Shown piece after piece: positions 61,601 through 62,014 of a stretch of DNA of 64,000 nucleotides. The stretch covers positions 30,484,906 through 30,548,905 of the forward strand of contig OY987264.1 of the NCBI GenBank assembly GCA_963920665.1. The letters are read 5' to 3'. Below the pieces are notes generated by a model that had not been told where the DNA came from, did no database searches, and saw nothing but the letters and a program-made list of their open reading frames with translations. The DNA is from Straminergon stramineum (Eukaryota > Streptophyta > Bryopsida > Hypnales > Calliergonaceae). Numbering within the stretch: the first letter of the stretch is position 1; every line of letters begins with the position of its first letter. The position numbers were made by a program, and so were the translations under genes.

Positions 61601-62014
61601 AATTCTCGAAGTCCTTGCCACAATGAATATTTTAAATTTACTTCCTCAGAAGCTTGAGCTAAATCATCAAATTTAGATTCATCAGCCTATATCACAAGTA
61701 TTGAAGAGGTAAGTTGTAAGAAGATTGAAATAAAGATTAGAACCATAAGTGTTTATTTATATAAATAAAAATAAAATTTCAGAACTTTTCATTCAATTTC
61801 TTCACATATTTATTGTATAAAGATCCATAAAAATTAATTTTGAAATATTTGAAGATTCATTTCTTTGCAATTCTAAAATATGAAAACTTTGGAAGAATGA
61901 AAATGACCTCAAAAAGATGTTGATACTCAATAATGCGTTTTGCTTGAGCTTTTTGAGTTTGGACTTCTTTGTGTAATTTGCCCATGTAATCTAAAATCAT
62001 GTCTTCATCAACAT
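496..62014 (-). CDS. Axonemal dynein heavy chain, DNAH6-type (partial; 37 exons)
   Basis: Motor subunit of a ciliary/flagellar inner-arm dynein: an ATP-driven AAA+ ring that walks on axonemal microtubules. Thirty-seven exons join in frame for about 3,135 codons with GT-AG at every junction. Visible motifs, in order: linker with [19 protein letters not shown]1 Walker A GPAGTGKT and Walker [12 protein letters not shown]2 [11 protein letters not shown]3 GGSGVGKS and [11 protein letters not shown]4 GVGGSGKQS; paired coiled coils with an intervening microtubule-binding tip; AAA5/AAA6; C-terminal domain. Closest recalled relatives are DNAH6 proteins ([36 protein letters not shown]). A human DNAH6 chain is roughly 4,160 residues, so about 900 N-terminal and 140 C-terminal residues lie outside the window. 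No frameshift or internal stop was found. Start, promoter and stop are not in view. Membership of the dynein heavy chain family is certain; the DNAH6 assignment rests on remembered sequence and needs a tree. Confidence 0.95.
784..823. repeat. (ATT)n microsatellite
   Basis: About eleven uninterrupted ATT units within intron 36, between exons 36 and 37. Simple-sequence tract with no coding role. Confidence 0.9.
941..1072 (-). CDS. Dynein heavy chain exon 36: C-terminal domain
   Basis: 132 nt, phase 0/0 (44 codons), encoding [12 protein letters not shown] through [12 protein letters not shown]. The pattern E-x-x-RFN-x-LL and the GLVVMS-x-E-x-E motif are standard for this helical segment after AAA6. 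The donor is GTAAGA and the acceptor ATGTAG. Confidence 0.93.
1073..1485. other. Intron 35
   Basis: 413 bp of AT-rich intron with a GT donor next to exon 35 and an AG acceptor next to exon 36. I see no repeat or gene in it. Confidence 0.8.
1486..1946 (-). CDS. Dynein heavy chain exon 35: AAA6 to C-terminal domain
   Basis: 461 nt. It enters in phase 1 (GT completing a GGT glycine codon) and ends in phase 0. It encodes [17 protein letters not shown], the strongly conserved YGGRVTD signature, then [15 protein letters not shown] and [13 protein letters not shown]. The FGMHENA motif is a dynein heavy chain hallmark in the C-terminal region. The glycine-rich GSGGGK loop is at the same place as in other inner-arm chains. 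Confidence 0.95.
2191..2340 (-). CDS. Dynein heavy chain exon 34
   Basis: 150 nt, phase 1 in and phase 1 out. It encodes [22 protein letters not shown] and [13 protein letters not shown]. The [10 protein letters not shown] and YDFN-x-SD motifs are universal in dynein heavy chains just before YGGRVTD. The first two bases complete a valine codon begun in exon 33. Confidence 0.95.
2341..2786. other. Intron 33
   Basis: 446 bp of AT-rich intron between exons 33 and 34. No gene, inverted repeat or recognisable element seen. Confidence 0.8.
2787..2937 (-). CDS. Dynein heavy chain exon 33
   Basis: 151 nt, phase 0 in and phase 1 out. It encodes [17 protein letters not shown], then [22 protein letters not shown] is one of the best conserved C-terminal dynein signatures. 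It directly follows PVSVLQ of exon 32. Confidence 0.95.
2938..3513. other. Intron 32, with possible mini inverted-repeat element
   Basis: 576 bp. Near 3380-3462 there is a short imperfect inverted repeat: TTAACCCTTGAAGGAC on one side and, read on the other strand, GTAACCTATAAAGGAC. These ends resemble the TTAA-CCC termini of larger repeats elsewhere in the window. The rest is featureless AT-rich intron. Confidence 0.45.
3514..4089 (-). CDS. Dynein heavy chain exon 32: AAA6
   Basis: 576 nt, phase 0/0 (192 codons). It encodes [19 protein letters not shown], then [47 protein letters not shown] and [23 protein letters not shown]-x-x-F-x-LS-x-G-x-DP and LQNCHLA are AAA6 signatures found throughout the family. 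[11 protein letters not shown] fits axonemal inner-arm chains closely. One of the two longest exons on the C-terminal side. Confidence 0.97.
4090..6851. other. Intron 31
   Basis: 2,762 bp between the two AAA6-coding exons. Very AT-rich. The stretch near 5880-6250 shows loose similarity to sequence near 8020-8300 and 55165-55470, so it is probably part of an old dispersed repeat. Short open frames near 4258, 4843 and 5055 have low-complexity translations and are not supported as genes. Confidence 0.6.
6852..7742 (-). CDS. Dynein heavy chain exon 31: AAA5 end, AAA6 start
   Basis: 891 nt, phase 0/0 (297 codons), the largest exon seen. It begins [20 protein letters not shown], then [38 protein letters not shown], a coiled region, [33 protein letters not shown] and [12 protein letters not shown], ending TFDTLCG before a consensus GTAAGT donor. 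The ILD-(N/D)-E and YQYSL-x-x-F motifs fix the position between AAA5 and AAA6. Confidence 0.97.
9724..10675 (+). mobile_element. TTAA-bounded repeat family A, copy 1
   Basis: About 952 bp. The left end starts TTAAGACCC (diverged) and the right end finishes CTCTGGGGGCTAA. Internal sequence aligns by eye with copies at 29246-30182, 33254-34188 and, reversed, 50498-51415. One shared landmark is GATGTAGATTGTTTATTA near 10159. No transposase frame was found, so the element is non-autonomous. Confidence 0.75.
10553..10575. repeat. (TA)n microsatellite
   Basis: Uninterrupted TA run of about 11 units inside family A copy 1. It is absent from the other copies at this place, so it arose after insertion. 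Confidence 0.9.
10690..11096 (+). repeat. Family B repeat, 5'-truncated copy
   Basis: Matches 47810-48237 and part of 45155-45743. Shared segments include AAAATCACTATGATTT, GATATGATCTATAGAT and TTTTACAACTATTGTTT, ending CTTCTAGGGGTTAA. The first ~130 bp of the family are missing. It abuts family A copy 1. Confidence 0.7.
11925..12104 (-). CDS. Dynein heavy chain exon 30: AAA5
   Basis: 180 nt, phase 0/0 (60 codons). It encodes [19 protein letters not shown], then [19 protein letters not shown] and [12 protein letters not shown]. The QA-x-x-W-I-(K/R)-x-(M/K)-E and LDP-x-L-x-P-(I/V)-L motifs mark the AAA5 region of dynein. Confidence 0.96.
12359..12526 (-). CDS. Dynein heavy chain exon 29: AAA5
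   Basis: 168 nt, phase 0/0 (56 codons). It encodes [16 protein letters not shown], then [20 protein letters not shown] and [13 protein letters not shown]. The GLP-x-D-x-x-S-x-x-NG and RWPLMIDPQ motifs are diagnostic for the dynein AAA5 domain. Confidence 0.97.
12527..12940. other. Intron 28
   Basis: 414 bp of AT-rich intron. No repeat or gene seen. Confidence 0.8.
12941..13093 (-). CDS. Dynein heavy chain exon 28: stalk exit to AAA5
   Basis: 153 nt, phase 0/0 (51 codons). It encodes [20 protein letters not shown], then [17 protein letters not shown] and [10 protein letters not shown]. The E-x-x-RW combination with (V/L)GDV and YYGAF is the conserved start of AAA5 after the second stalk helix. 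Confidence 0.95.
13172..13548. mobile_element. Inverted-repeat (MITE-like) element in intron 27
   Basis: Terminal arms of about 25 bp: left AGGCAAACGACCCATTTCC, right (other strand) AGGAGGCGACCCCTTTCC, both followed by AA(C/T)CAC. The interior (~330 bp) is GC-richer than the intron around it and has no long frame. No clear target duplication was recognised. Confidence 0.6.
13573..13766. mobile_element. Foldback element in intron 27
   Basis: About 190 bp with inverted arms: left TTAAGGTAAGAACACCCAATGGC, right (other strand) CTAAGGTAAGAGCACCCAATGGC. Pairing extends inward loosely. It lies 25 bp downstream of the previous inverted-repeat element, so intron 27 is largely made of two small transposon-like inserts. 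Confidence 0.65.
13855..14070 (-). CDS. Dynein heavy chain exon 27: second stalk helix
   Basis: 216 nt, phase 0/0 (72 codons). It encodes [20 protein letters not shown], a heptad-patterned helix with many E, K and L, and ends [15 protein letters not shown] before a GTGAGT donor. R-A-x-KL-(T/I)-x-(A/G)-L is the conserved end of the ascending stalk coiled coil. Confidence 0.96.
14246..14511. mobile_element. MITE-like element with ~32-bp terminal inverted repeats
   Basis: Left arm AAGATGTTAAATCCTCCATT..., right arm its near-perfect reverse complement ending AATGGAGGATTTAACATCTT. The arms extend to GGGTCCC/GGGCCC. The interior is about 200 bp with no coding potential. The high arm identity suggests a fairly recent insertion. 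Confidence 0.75.
14755..15297 (+). mobile_element. TTAA-bounded repeat family C, copy 1
   Basis: About 543 bp. Left end TTAACCCCTAAATGCC; right end GGATGTTTGGGGGGTAA, an imperfect inverse. The inner part from about 14975 matches 37420-37973 (shared order: AAAAGT, GTGTTGAT, ATCAATT, AATCATTGAAAG/AATCATAAAAAT, ATCTATAAAT). No protein frame. Confidence 0.65.
16193..16411 (-). CDS. Dynein heavy chain exon 26: microtubule-binding tip
   Basis: 219 nt, phase 0/0 (73 codons). It encodes [19 protein letters not shown], then [12 protein letters not shown] and [17 protein letters not shown], ending VAPKKA. The FDKDNI, NP-x-F-x-P and LC-x-WV-x-AM-x-Y motifs define the stalk tip that contacts tubulin. 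Confidence 0.97.
16534..16717. mobile_element. Short MITE-like element in intron 25
   Basis: About 184 bp with arms GAGGGGTATTAAGGGGACC and, on the other strand, ATAGAGGTATTAAGGGGACC. It fills about half of the 352-bp intron separating the two exons of the stalk tip. No coding potential. Confidence 0.75.
16764..17024 (-). CDS. Dynein heavy chain exon 25: first stalk helix end and tip
   Basis: 261 nt, phase 0/0 (87 codons). It encodes [47 protein letters not shown], then [16 protein letters not shown]-x-PAL-x-A-x-x-AL and (K/R)-x-(F/Y)-x-KPP followed by MEAVCIL are the standard descending stalk helix and tip entry. Confidence 0.97.
17025..17616. other. Intron 24
   Basis: 592 bp of AT-rich intron. 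No gene or repeat recognised. Confidence 0.75.
17617..17715 (-). CDS. Dynein heavy chain exon 24: first stalk helix
   Basis: 99 nt, phase 0/0 (33 codons), the second-shortest exon here. It encodes [20 protein letters not shown] then AGDQAAAQK, continuing the stalk coiled coil. Flanking GT (GTTTAA) and AG (TGTAG) sites and frame continuity with exons 23 and 25 support it despite its size. Confidence 0.93.
17857..18099 (-). CDS. Dynein heavy chain exon 23: AAA4 to stalk
   Basis: 243 nt, phase 0/0 (81 codons). It encodes [19 protein letters not shown], then [15 protein letters not shown] and [20 protein letters not shown]. The (R/K)-x-YY-x-TP-x-SYL-(E/D) motif and NGL-x-KL-x-ET mark the exit from AAA4 into the stalk. 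Confidence 0.97.
18370..18773 (-). CDS. Dynein heavy chain exon 22: AAA4 Walker B region
   Basis: 404 nt, phase 1 in and phase 0 out. It encodes [20 protein letters not shown], then [33 protein letters not shown] and [14 protein letters not shown]. (F/L)-x-(D/A)DTQI, LNSGEVP, LCMSP-x-G and R-R-F-PSL-x-x-x-(C/T)TIDWF are AAA4 hallmarks. In most recalled relatives the residue before DTQI is T; here it is A. Confidence 0.97.
18774..19872. other. Intron 21
   Basis: 1,099 bp of AT-rich intron within AAA4. The only intron between introns 15 and 32 that is not phase 0. No element recognised. Confidence 0.7.
19873..20179 (-). CDS. Dynein heavy chain exon 21: AAA4 P-loop
   Basis: 307 nt, phase 0 in and phase 1 out. 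It encodes [39 protein letters not shown], then the Walker A loop [12 protein letters not shown]. The LVFF-x-DA-x-x-H-x-x-RI-x-R motif and GN-(A/M)[12 protein letters not shown] are typical of AAA4. Confidence 0.97.
20180..20600. other. Intron 20
   Basis: 421 bp of AT-rich intron. No repeat or gene seen. Confidence 0.8.
20601..20861 (-). CDS. Dynein heavy chain exon 20: AAA3-AAA4 junction
   Basis: 261 nt, phase 0/0 (87 codons). It encodes [20 protein letters not shown], then [17 protein letters not shown] and [12 protein letters not shown]-x-HE-x-x-R-V-(F/Y)-x-DRL and (I/L)-(M/F)-GD(F/Y) are the conserved start of AAA4. It continues directly from exon 19 across a 15.6-kb intron. Confidence 0.96.
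21630..22235. repeat. Degenerate tandem array, ~170-180-bp units
   Basis: Successive units begin with TTGATCA(T/A/C)TGTC-like words near 21633, 21803, 21981, 22143 and, changed to TTAATCACTTCCC, 22216. Each full unit carries a GGG-TAATGGGAG-like word and a TTTAGATTTTAGAAG-like word. The array lies wholly inside the 1.49-kb transposon. Confidence 0.65.
22217..22600. repeat. Internal inverted repeat around a poly-A run
   Basis: The word CTTGTTGTTGGTTACCTCTTGG near 22229 recurs in reverse complement near 22455. The word pair CTTGATGTACTACTTATTG / reverse near 22280 and 22590 also matches inverted. A run of 17 A (22403-22419) sits between them. Probably scrambled subterminal repeats of the host transposon. 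Confidence 0.7.
25010..25520 (+). repeat. Dispersed repeat family D, copy 1
   Basis: Matches 34425-34880 in the same order: AAAGATATTGAATTTT, TCAAGTTTTAAT, TTAGAAAATTGGTTG, then TTACAAATGACATACTAATG near the right end. A partial copy of the right end also occurs at 34196-34320, just after family A copy 3. No frame and no defined termini. Confidence 0.65.
25862..26330. other. GC-richer island with perfect hairpins
   Basis: Base composition is clearly higher in GC than the flanks. It contains CCAACGCA-AAAAC-TGCGTTGG (25910-25930), GTGTCCCG-GTGCCAT-CGGGACAC (25962-25984) and the short palindrome GCGCTATTGCGC (near 26107). The minus strand reads TGTTGGGGGATGTAGGTG near 26265, which looks like the start of a long terminal repeat, but no matching second copy was found. 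Probably a fragment of a retroelement; not proven. Confidence 0.5.
27393..27512 (+). repeat. Short direct repeat pair
   Basis: The phrase AGAAGGTACACATGACAATG followed by TTTAA-CCAAAC occurs at about 27399 and again at about 27481, roughly 80 bp apart. A local tandem duplication in unclassified intron sequence. Confidence 0.7.
27935..27944. repeat. G10 homopolymer
   Basis: Ten consecutive G on the + strand in intron 19. The tract is unusual in this AT-rich background. Confidence 0.9.
29246..30182 (+). mobile_element. TTAA-bounded repeat family A, copy 2
   Basis: 937 bp, from TTAATCCCTAAAGGACC to AACTTTAGGGGTTAA, so the two ends are inverted copies of each other with TTAA outermost. It aligns throughout with the copies at 9724, 33254 and (reversed) 50498. 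No transposase frame. TTAA ends are what piggyBac-type elements leave, but the family was not confirmed. Confidence 0.85.
30480..32290. other. Purine-biased stretch in intron 19
   Basis: The + strand is persistently rich in A and G, with the word GATGAAGTTT and its reverse AACTTCATCC occurring repeatedly (near 31378, 31518, 31548, 31833, 31983, 32006). There is no credible coding frame on either strand. Possibly a decayed retroelement body. Confidence 0.45.
33254..34188 (+). mobile_element. TTAA-bounded repeat family A, copy 3
   Basis: 935 bp, from TTAACCCCTAAATGCCC to ACATTTAGGGATTAA; the ends are near-perfect inverted repeats. Its length matches copy 2 within 2 bp. Internally it has a TTTTTCCAT triplication near 34020. 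No protein frame. Confidence 0.88.
34425..34880 (+). repeat. Dispersed repeat family D, copy 2
   Basis: Homologous to 25010-25520 in the same order of landmark words, ending with ATTACAAGTGACATACTAATG. A detached fragment of the same right end occurs at 34196-34320. Confidence 0.65.
36460..36711 (-). CDS. Dynein heavy chain exon 19: AAA3
   Basis: 252 nt, phase 0/0 (84 codons). It encodes [17 protein letters not shown], then [13 protein letters not shown] and [21 protein letters not shown]-(T/S)-PRF-x-RHF and LLPTP-x-KSHY-x-FNLRD are strongly conserved AAA3 motifs of axonemal chains. Confidence 0.97.
36712..38197. other. Intron 18
   Basis: 1,486 bp. The stretch 37420-37973 is a second, 5'-truncated copy of family C. 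The rest is AT-rich and unremarkable, with a G7 run near 37280. Confidence 0.65.
37420..37973 (+). repeat. Repeat family C, copy 2 (left end lost)
   Basis: Resembles 14985-15297 and ends CATTTAGGAGTTGAA, a decayed version of the GGGGTTAA terminus. No matching left terminus could be placed. Confidence 0.55.
38198..38452 (-). CDS. Dynein heavy chain exon 18: AAA3 Walker B
   Basis: 255 nt, phase 0/0 (85 codons). It encodes [20 protein letters not shown], then [20 protein letters not shown] and [19 protein letters not shown]-x-NMP is the AAA3 Walker B region and [10 protein letters not shown] is a family hallmark. Most relatives I recall have DKYGSQP after NMP; here it is EKYFAQP, a small divergence. 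Confidence 0.97.
38453..40967. other. Intron 17
   Basis: 2,515 bp. It contains TTAACCCCTAAAATGCC at 38642 and a second such word near 38765 (isolated ends of the TTAA families), an inverted-repeat element at 39520-39765, and near 40330 a TAGTCCTTCAAGGGTCC word resembling the family B left end. No gene. Confidence 0.6.
39520..39765. mobile_element. MITE-like inverted-repeat element
   Basis: About 246 bp with arms CATTAGGAAAATTCT and (other strand) CATTAGGAAAATACT. A second loose inverted pair is built around TTTGCACC. The interior includes a GC-richer GTGGAACTACTAGTGCCAC near-palindrome. No frame. Confidence 0.6.
40968..41240 (-). CDS. Dynein heavy chain exon 17: AAA3 P-loop
   Basis: 273 nt, phase 0/0 (91 codons). 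It encodes [20 protein letters not shown], then [18 protein letters not shown], the Walker A loop GGSGVGKS and [14 protein letters not shown]. (V/I)-PT-x-DT-x-R-x-x-(Y/F)-L and NFSAQTS are AAA3 hallmarks. Confidence 0.97.
41241..41553. other. Intron 16
   Basis: 313 bp of AT-rich intron. Nothing recognised. Confidence 0.8.
41554..41928 (-). CDS. Dynein heavy chain exon 16: AAA2-AAA3 linker
   Basis: 375 nt, phase 0/0 (125 codons). It encodes [20 protein letters not shown], then [16 protein letters not shown] and [20 protein letters not shown]. The F-x-F-(S/A)-x-(V/L)-WS-(I/L)-GG motif is the conserved entry to AAA3. Confidence 0.95.
43600..44225. repeat. Family E repeat in inverted arrangement
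   Basis: The segment near 43600-43800 resembles 52470-52640 directly (CATGCCAAATTT, GATGAGG). The segment 43990-44225 resembles 52590-52860 in reverse (GACACAAGGTGTGAAC, GTCAATTTTAGTTA). The two partial copies thus face each other. Confidence 0.55.
44398..44808. mobile_element. MITE-like element, GTAGATCAGCC ends
   Basis: About 411 bp with ends GTAGATCAGCCCA and (other strand) GTAGATCAGCCTA. GC-richer than the surrounding intron. No frame or clear target duplication. Confidence 0.55.
45155..45743 (+). mobile_element. TTAA-bounded repeat family B, copy 2
   Basis: About 589 bp, from TTAATCCTTAAAAAACTAG to CCTTGAGGATTTAA. It shares a right half with 10690-11096 and 47678-48237, including GATATGATCT and TTTTACAACTATTGTT. 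No protein frame. Confidence 0.65.
46243..46412 (-). CDS. Dynein heavy chain exon 15: AAA2
   Basis: 170 nt, phase 1 in and phase 0 out. It encodes [20 protein letters not shown], then [19 protein letters not shown](V/I)Y is the classic AAA2 sensor segment shared by all dynein heavy chains. Confidence 0.98.
46628..46914. mobile_element. MITE-like element with perfect 18-bp ends, next to a splice donor
   Basis: 287 bp. Left end CATTAGATGAGATTTGGG and right end its exact reverse complement. The right edge lies 25 bp from the 5' splice site of exon 14, so the element makes up most of 527-bp intron 14. GC-richer centre, no frame. Confidence 0.8.
46940..47449 (-). CDS. Dynein heavy chain exon 14: AAA2 P-loop
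   Basis: 510 nt, phase 1 in and phase 1 out. It encodes [39 protein letters not shown] (Walker A), [49 protein letters not shown] (Walker B region) and [10 protein letters not shown]. Every AAA2 hallmark is intact. [15 protein letters not shown] replaces the more usual helix spelling but is in register. Confidence 0.98.
47450..48273. other. Intron 13
   Basis: 824 bp, about two thirds of it the family B element at 47678-48237, whose right end lies about 36 bp from the splice donor of exon 13. Confidence 0.75.
47678..48237 (+). mobile_element. TTAA-bounded repeat family B, copy 3
   Basis: 560 bp, from TTAATCCTTTAAGGACC to GGTCCTCAAGGGGTTAA, so the ends are inverted repeats with TTAA outermost. 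Best-preserved copy of the family in this window. No frame. Confidence 0.8.
48274..48537 (-). CDS. Dynein heavy chain exon 13: AAA1-AAA2 junction
   Basis: 264 nt, phase 1 in and phase 1 out. It encodes [69 protein letters not shown] and [25 protein letters not shown] is the part that most suggests the DNAH6 group. Confidence 0.97.
48538..49895. other. Intron 12
   Basis: 1,358 bp of AT-rich intron with an (AAT)n run at 49631-49654. A short near-palindrome of CTTAAAATAAATC...GATTTATTTTGA lies near 49799-49860. No gene. Confidence 0.7.
49631..49654. repeat. (AAT)n microsatellite
   Basis: About seven AAT/ATA units in intron 12. Confidence 0.9.
49896..50220 (-). CDS. Dynein heavy chain exon 12: AAA1 Walker B and sensors
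   Basis: 325 nt, phase 0 in and phase 1 out. It encodes [20 protein letters not shown] followed by FNRI (Walker B of the main ATPase site), [33 protein letters not shown] and [15 protein letters not shown]. The [16 protein letters not shown] signature is intact, which supports an active motor. Confidence 0.98.
50498..51415 (-). mobile_element. TTAA-bounded repeat family A, copy 4 (reversed)
   Basis: About 918 bp in the opposite orientation to the other three copies. On the minus strand it runs from TTACCCCCTTAAGAACC to AACTTTAGAGGTTAG. The termini are more decayed than in copies 2 and 3, but interior landmarks such as GATGTAGATTGTTTATTA are kept. Confidence 0.8.
52470..52860 (+). repeat. Family E repeat with G14 tract
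   Basis: Resembles both halves of 43600-44225. A run of 14 G (52668-52681) falls in its centre where the other copy has no such run, so the homopolymer is a later expansion. Confidence 0.6.
54538..54862 (-). CDS. Dynein heavy chain exon 11: linker end and AAA1 P-loop
   Basis: 325 nt, phase 2 in and phase 0 out. It encodes [20 protein letters not shown], then [38 protein letters not shown], and the Walker A loop [19 protein letters not shown] with [13 protein letters not shown]. The acceptor was set at GGCAG because only that site completes the AG-A arginine codon from exon 10 and starts at the conserved linker end. The frame stays open further upstream, so an earlier acceptor is a minor alternative. 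Confidence 0.95.
54863..55951. other. Intron 10
   Basis: 1,089 bp. It contains a long (TA)n run (55640-55679) and loose similarity of 55165-55470 to sequence in introns 30 and 31. No gene. Confidence 0.65.
55640..55679. repeat. (AT)n microsatellite
   Basis: About twenty uninterrupted AT units, the longest dinucleotide run in the window. Likely polymorphic. Confidence 0.92.
55952..56163 (-). CDS. Dynein heavy chain exon 10: linker
   Basis: 212 nt, phase 0 in and phase 2 out. It encodes [20 protein letters not shown], then [20 protein letters not shown] and [15 protein letters not shown]. The YWC-x-x-(V/L)-E start and L-x-RKI-x-x-ALI-TI-(D/E)-VHARD are typical of the linker just before AAA1. 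Confidence 0.95.
56164..57582. other. Intron 9
   Basis: 1,419 bp of AT-rich intron. No gene or clear repeat. Confidence 0.7.
57583..57676 (-). CDS. Dynein heavy chain exon 9: linker
   Basis: 94 nt, phase 2 in and phase 0 out, the shortest exon found. It encodes [18 protein letters not shown] and [11 protein letters not shown]. The R-x-x-WV-x-x-x-x-AQ-(V/L)-V-x-x-(I/V)-SQ pattern fits the linker before YWC. The first base completes an AG-G arginine codon from exon 8. Confidence 0.9.
57795..57963 (-). CDS. Dynein heavy chain exon 8: linker
   Basis: 169 nt, phase 1 in and phase 2 out. It encodes [39 protein letters not shown] and [17 protein letters not shown]-x-SSEGE-x-(I/V)-x-(L/F) and G-x-VE-x-WL-x-x-VE-x-x-M are linker signatures. 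Confidence 0.96.
57964..58338. other. Intron 7
   Basis: 375 bp of AT-rich intron. Nothing recognised. Confidence 0.8.
58339..58559 (-). CDS. Dynein heavy chain exon 7: linker
   Basis: 221 nt, phase 2 in and phase 1 out. It encodes [17 protein letters not shown], then [20 protein letters not shown] and [21 protein letters not shown]-x-x-YLE-x-KR-x-x-FPRF(Y/F)FLS-(N/D)-DELLEIL is one of the most conserved linker blocks. Confidence 0.97.
58776..58994 (-). CDS. Dynein heavy chain exon 6: linker
   Basis: 219 nt, phase 2 in and phase 2 out. It encodes [16 protein letters not shown], then [20 protein letters not shown] and [19 protein letters not shown]-x-x-x-Q-(K/R)-x-W-(M/L)-YLE-x-IF-x-(A/S)-x-DI-x-x-QLP is the standard linker signature. 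Confidence 0.97.
58995..59611. other. Intron 5
   Basis: 617 bp of AT-rich intron. No gene or repeat recognised. Confidence 0.75.
59612..59742 (-). CDS. Dynein heavy chain exon 5: linker
   Basis: 131 nt, phase 0 in and phase 2 out. It encodes [20 protein letters not shown], then [20 protein letters not shown]. The W-x-x-x-EF-x-x-x-x-(F/Y)-(K/R) start and L-x-G-x-(D/E)-E-(V/I) turn fit the dynein linker. Confidence 0.94.
59946..60086 (-). CDS. Dynein heavy chain exon 4: linker
   Basis: 141 nt, phase 0/0 (47 codons). It encodes [20 protein letters not shown], then [20 protein letters not shown]. The (F/Y)-TL-x-x-(L/M)-L-(E/D)-(L/M)-x-(L/V) and A-x-(K/Q)-E-x-x-(I/L)-E motifs place it at the linker start. 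Confidence 0.94.
60334..60508 (-). CDS. Dynein heavy chain exon 3: linker
   Basis: 175 nt, phase 2 in and phase 0 out. It encodes [18 protein letters not shown], then [20 protein letters not shown] and EGIIGRK. LP-x-(I/L)-x-x-(M/L)-x-N-x-(A/D)-(L/M)-(R/K)-x-RHW is the invariant opening of the dynein linker domain. Confidence 0.96.
60509..61522. other. Intron 2
   Basis: 1,014 bp of AT-rich intron. A 74-codon open frame on the + strand near 60880 has a low-complexity translation and is not supported as a gene. Confidence 0.7.
61523..61686 (-). CDS. Dynein heavy chain exon 2: tail
   Basis: 164 nt, phase 0 in and phase 2 out. It encodes [20 protein letters not shown], then [20 protein letters not shown] and [10 protein letters not shown]. 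The LW-x-x-x-x-E-x-x-x-x-x-x-W-x-x-x-x-(F/Y) spacing is typical of the tail just before the linker. It ends at AA before GTAATT, completed by A in exon 3. Confidence 0.9.
61908..62014 (-). CDS. Dynein heavy chain exon 1 in window: tail
   Basis: 107 nt, phase 1 in and phase 0 out, the most upstream exon I can support. It encodes [20 protein letters not shown] and [12 protein letters not shown], a charged helix matching the stretch that precedes the LW-containing tail segment in related chains. Its upstream partner must end with one coding base and was not identified. Confidence 0.82.
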
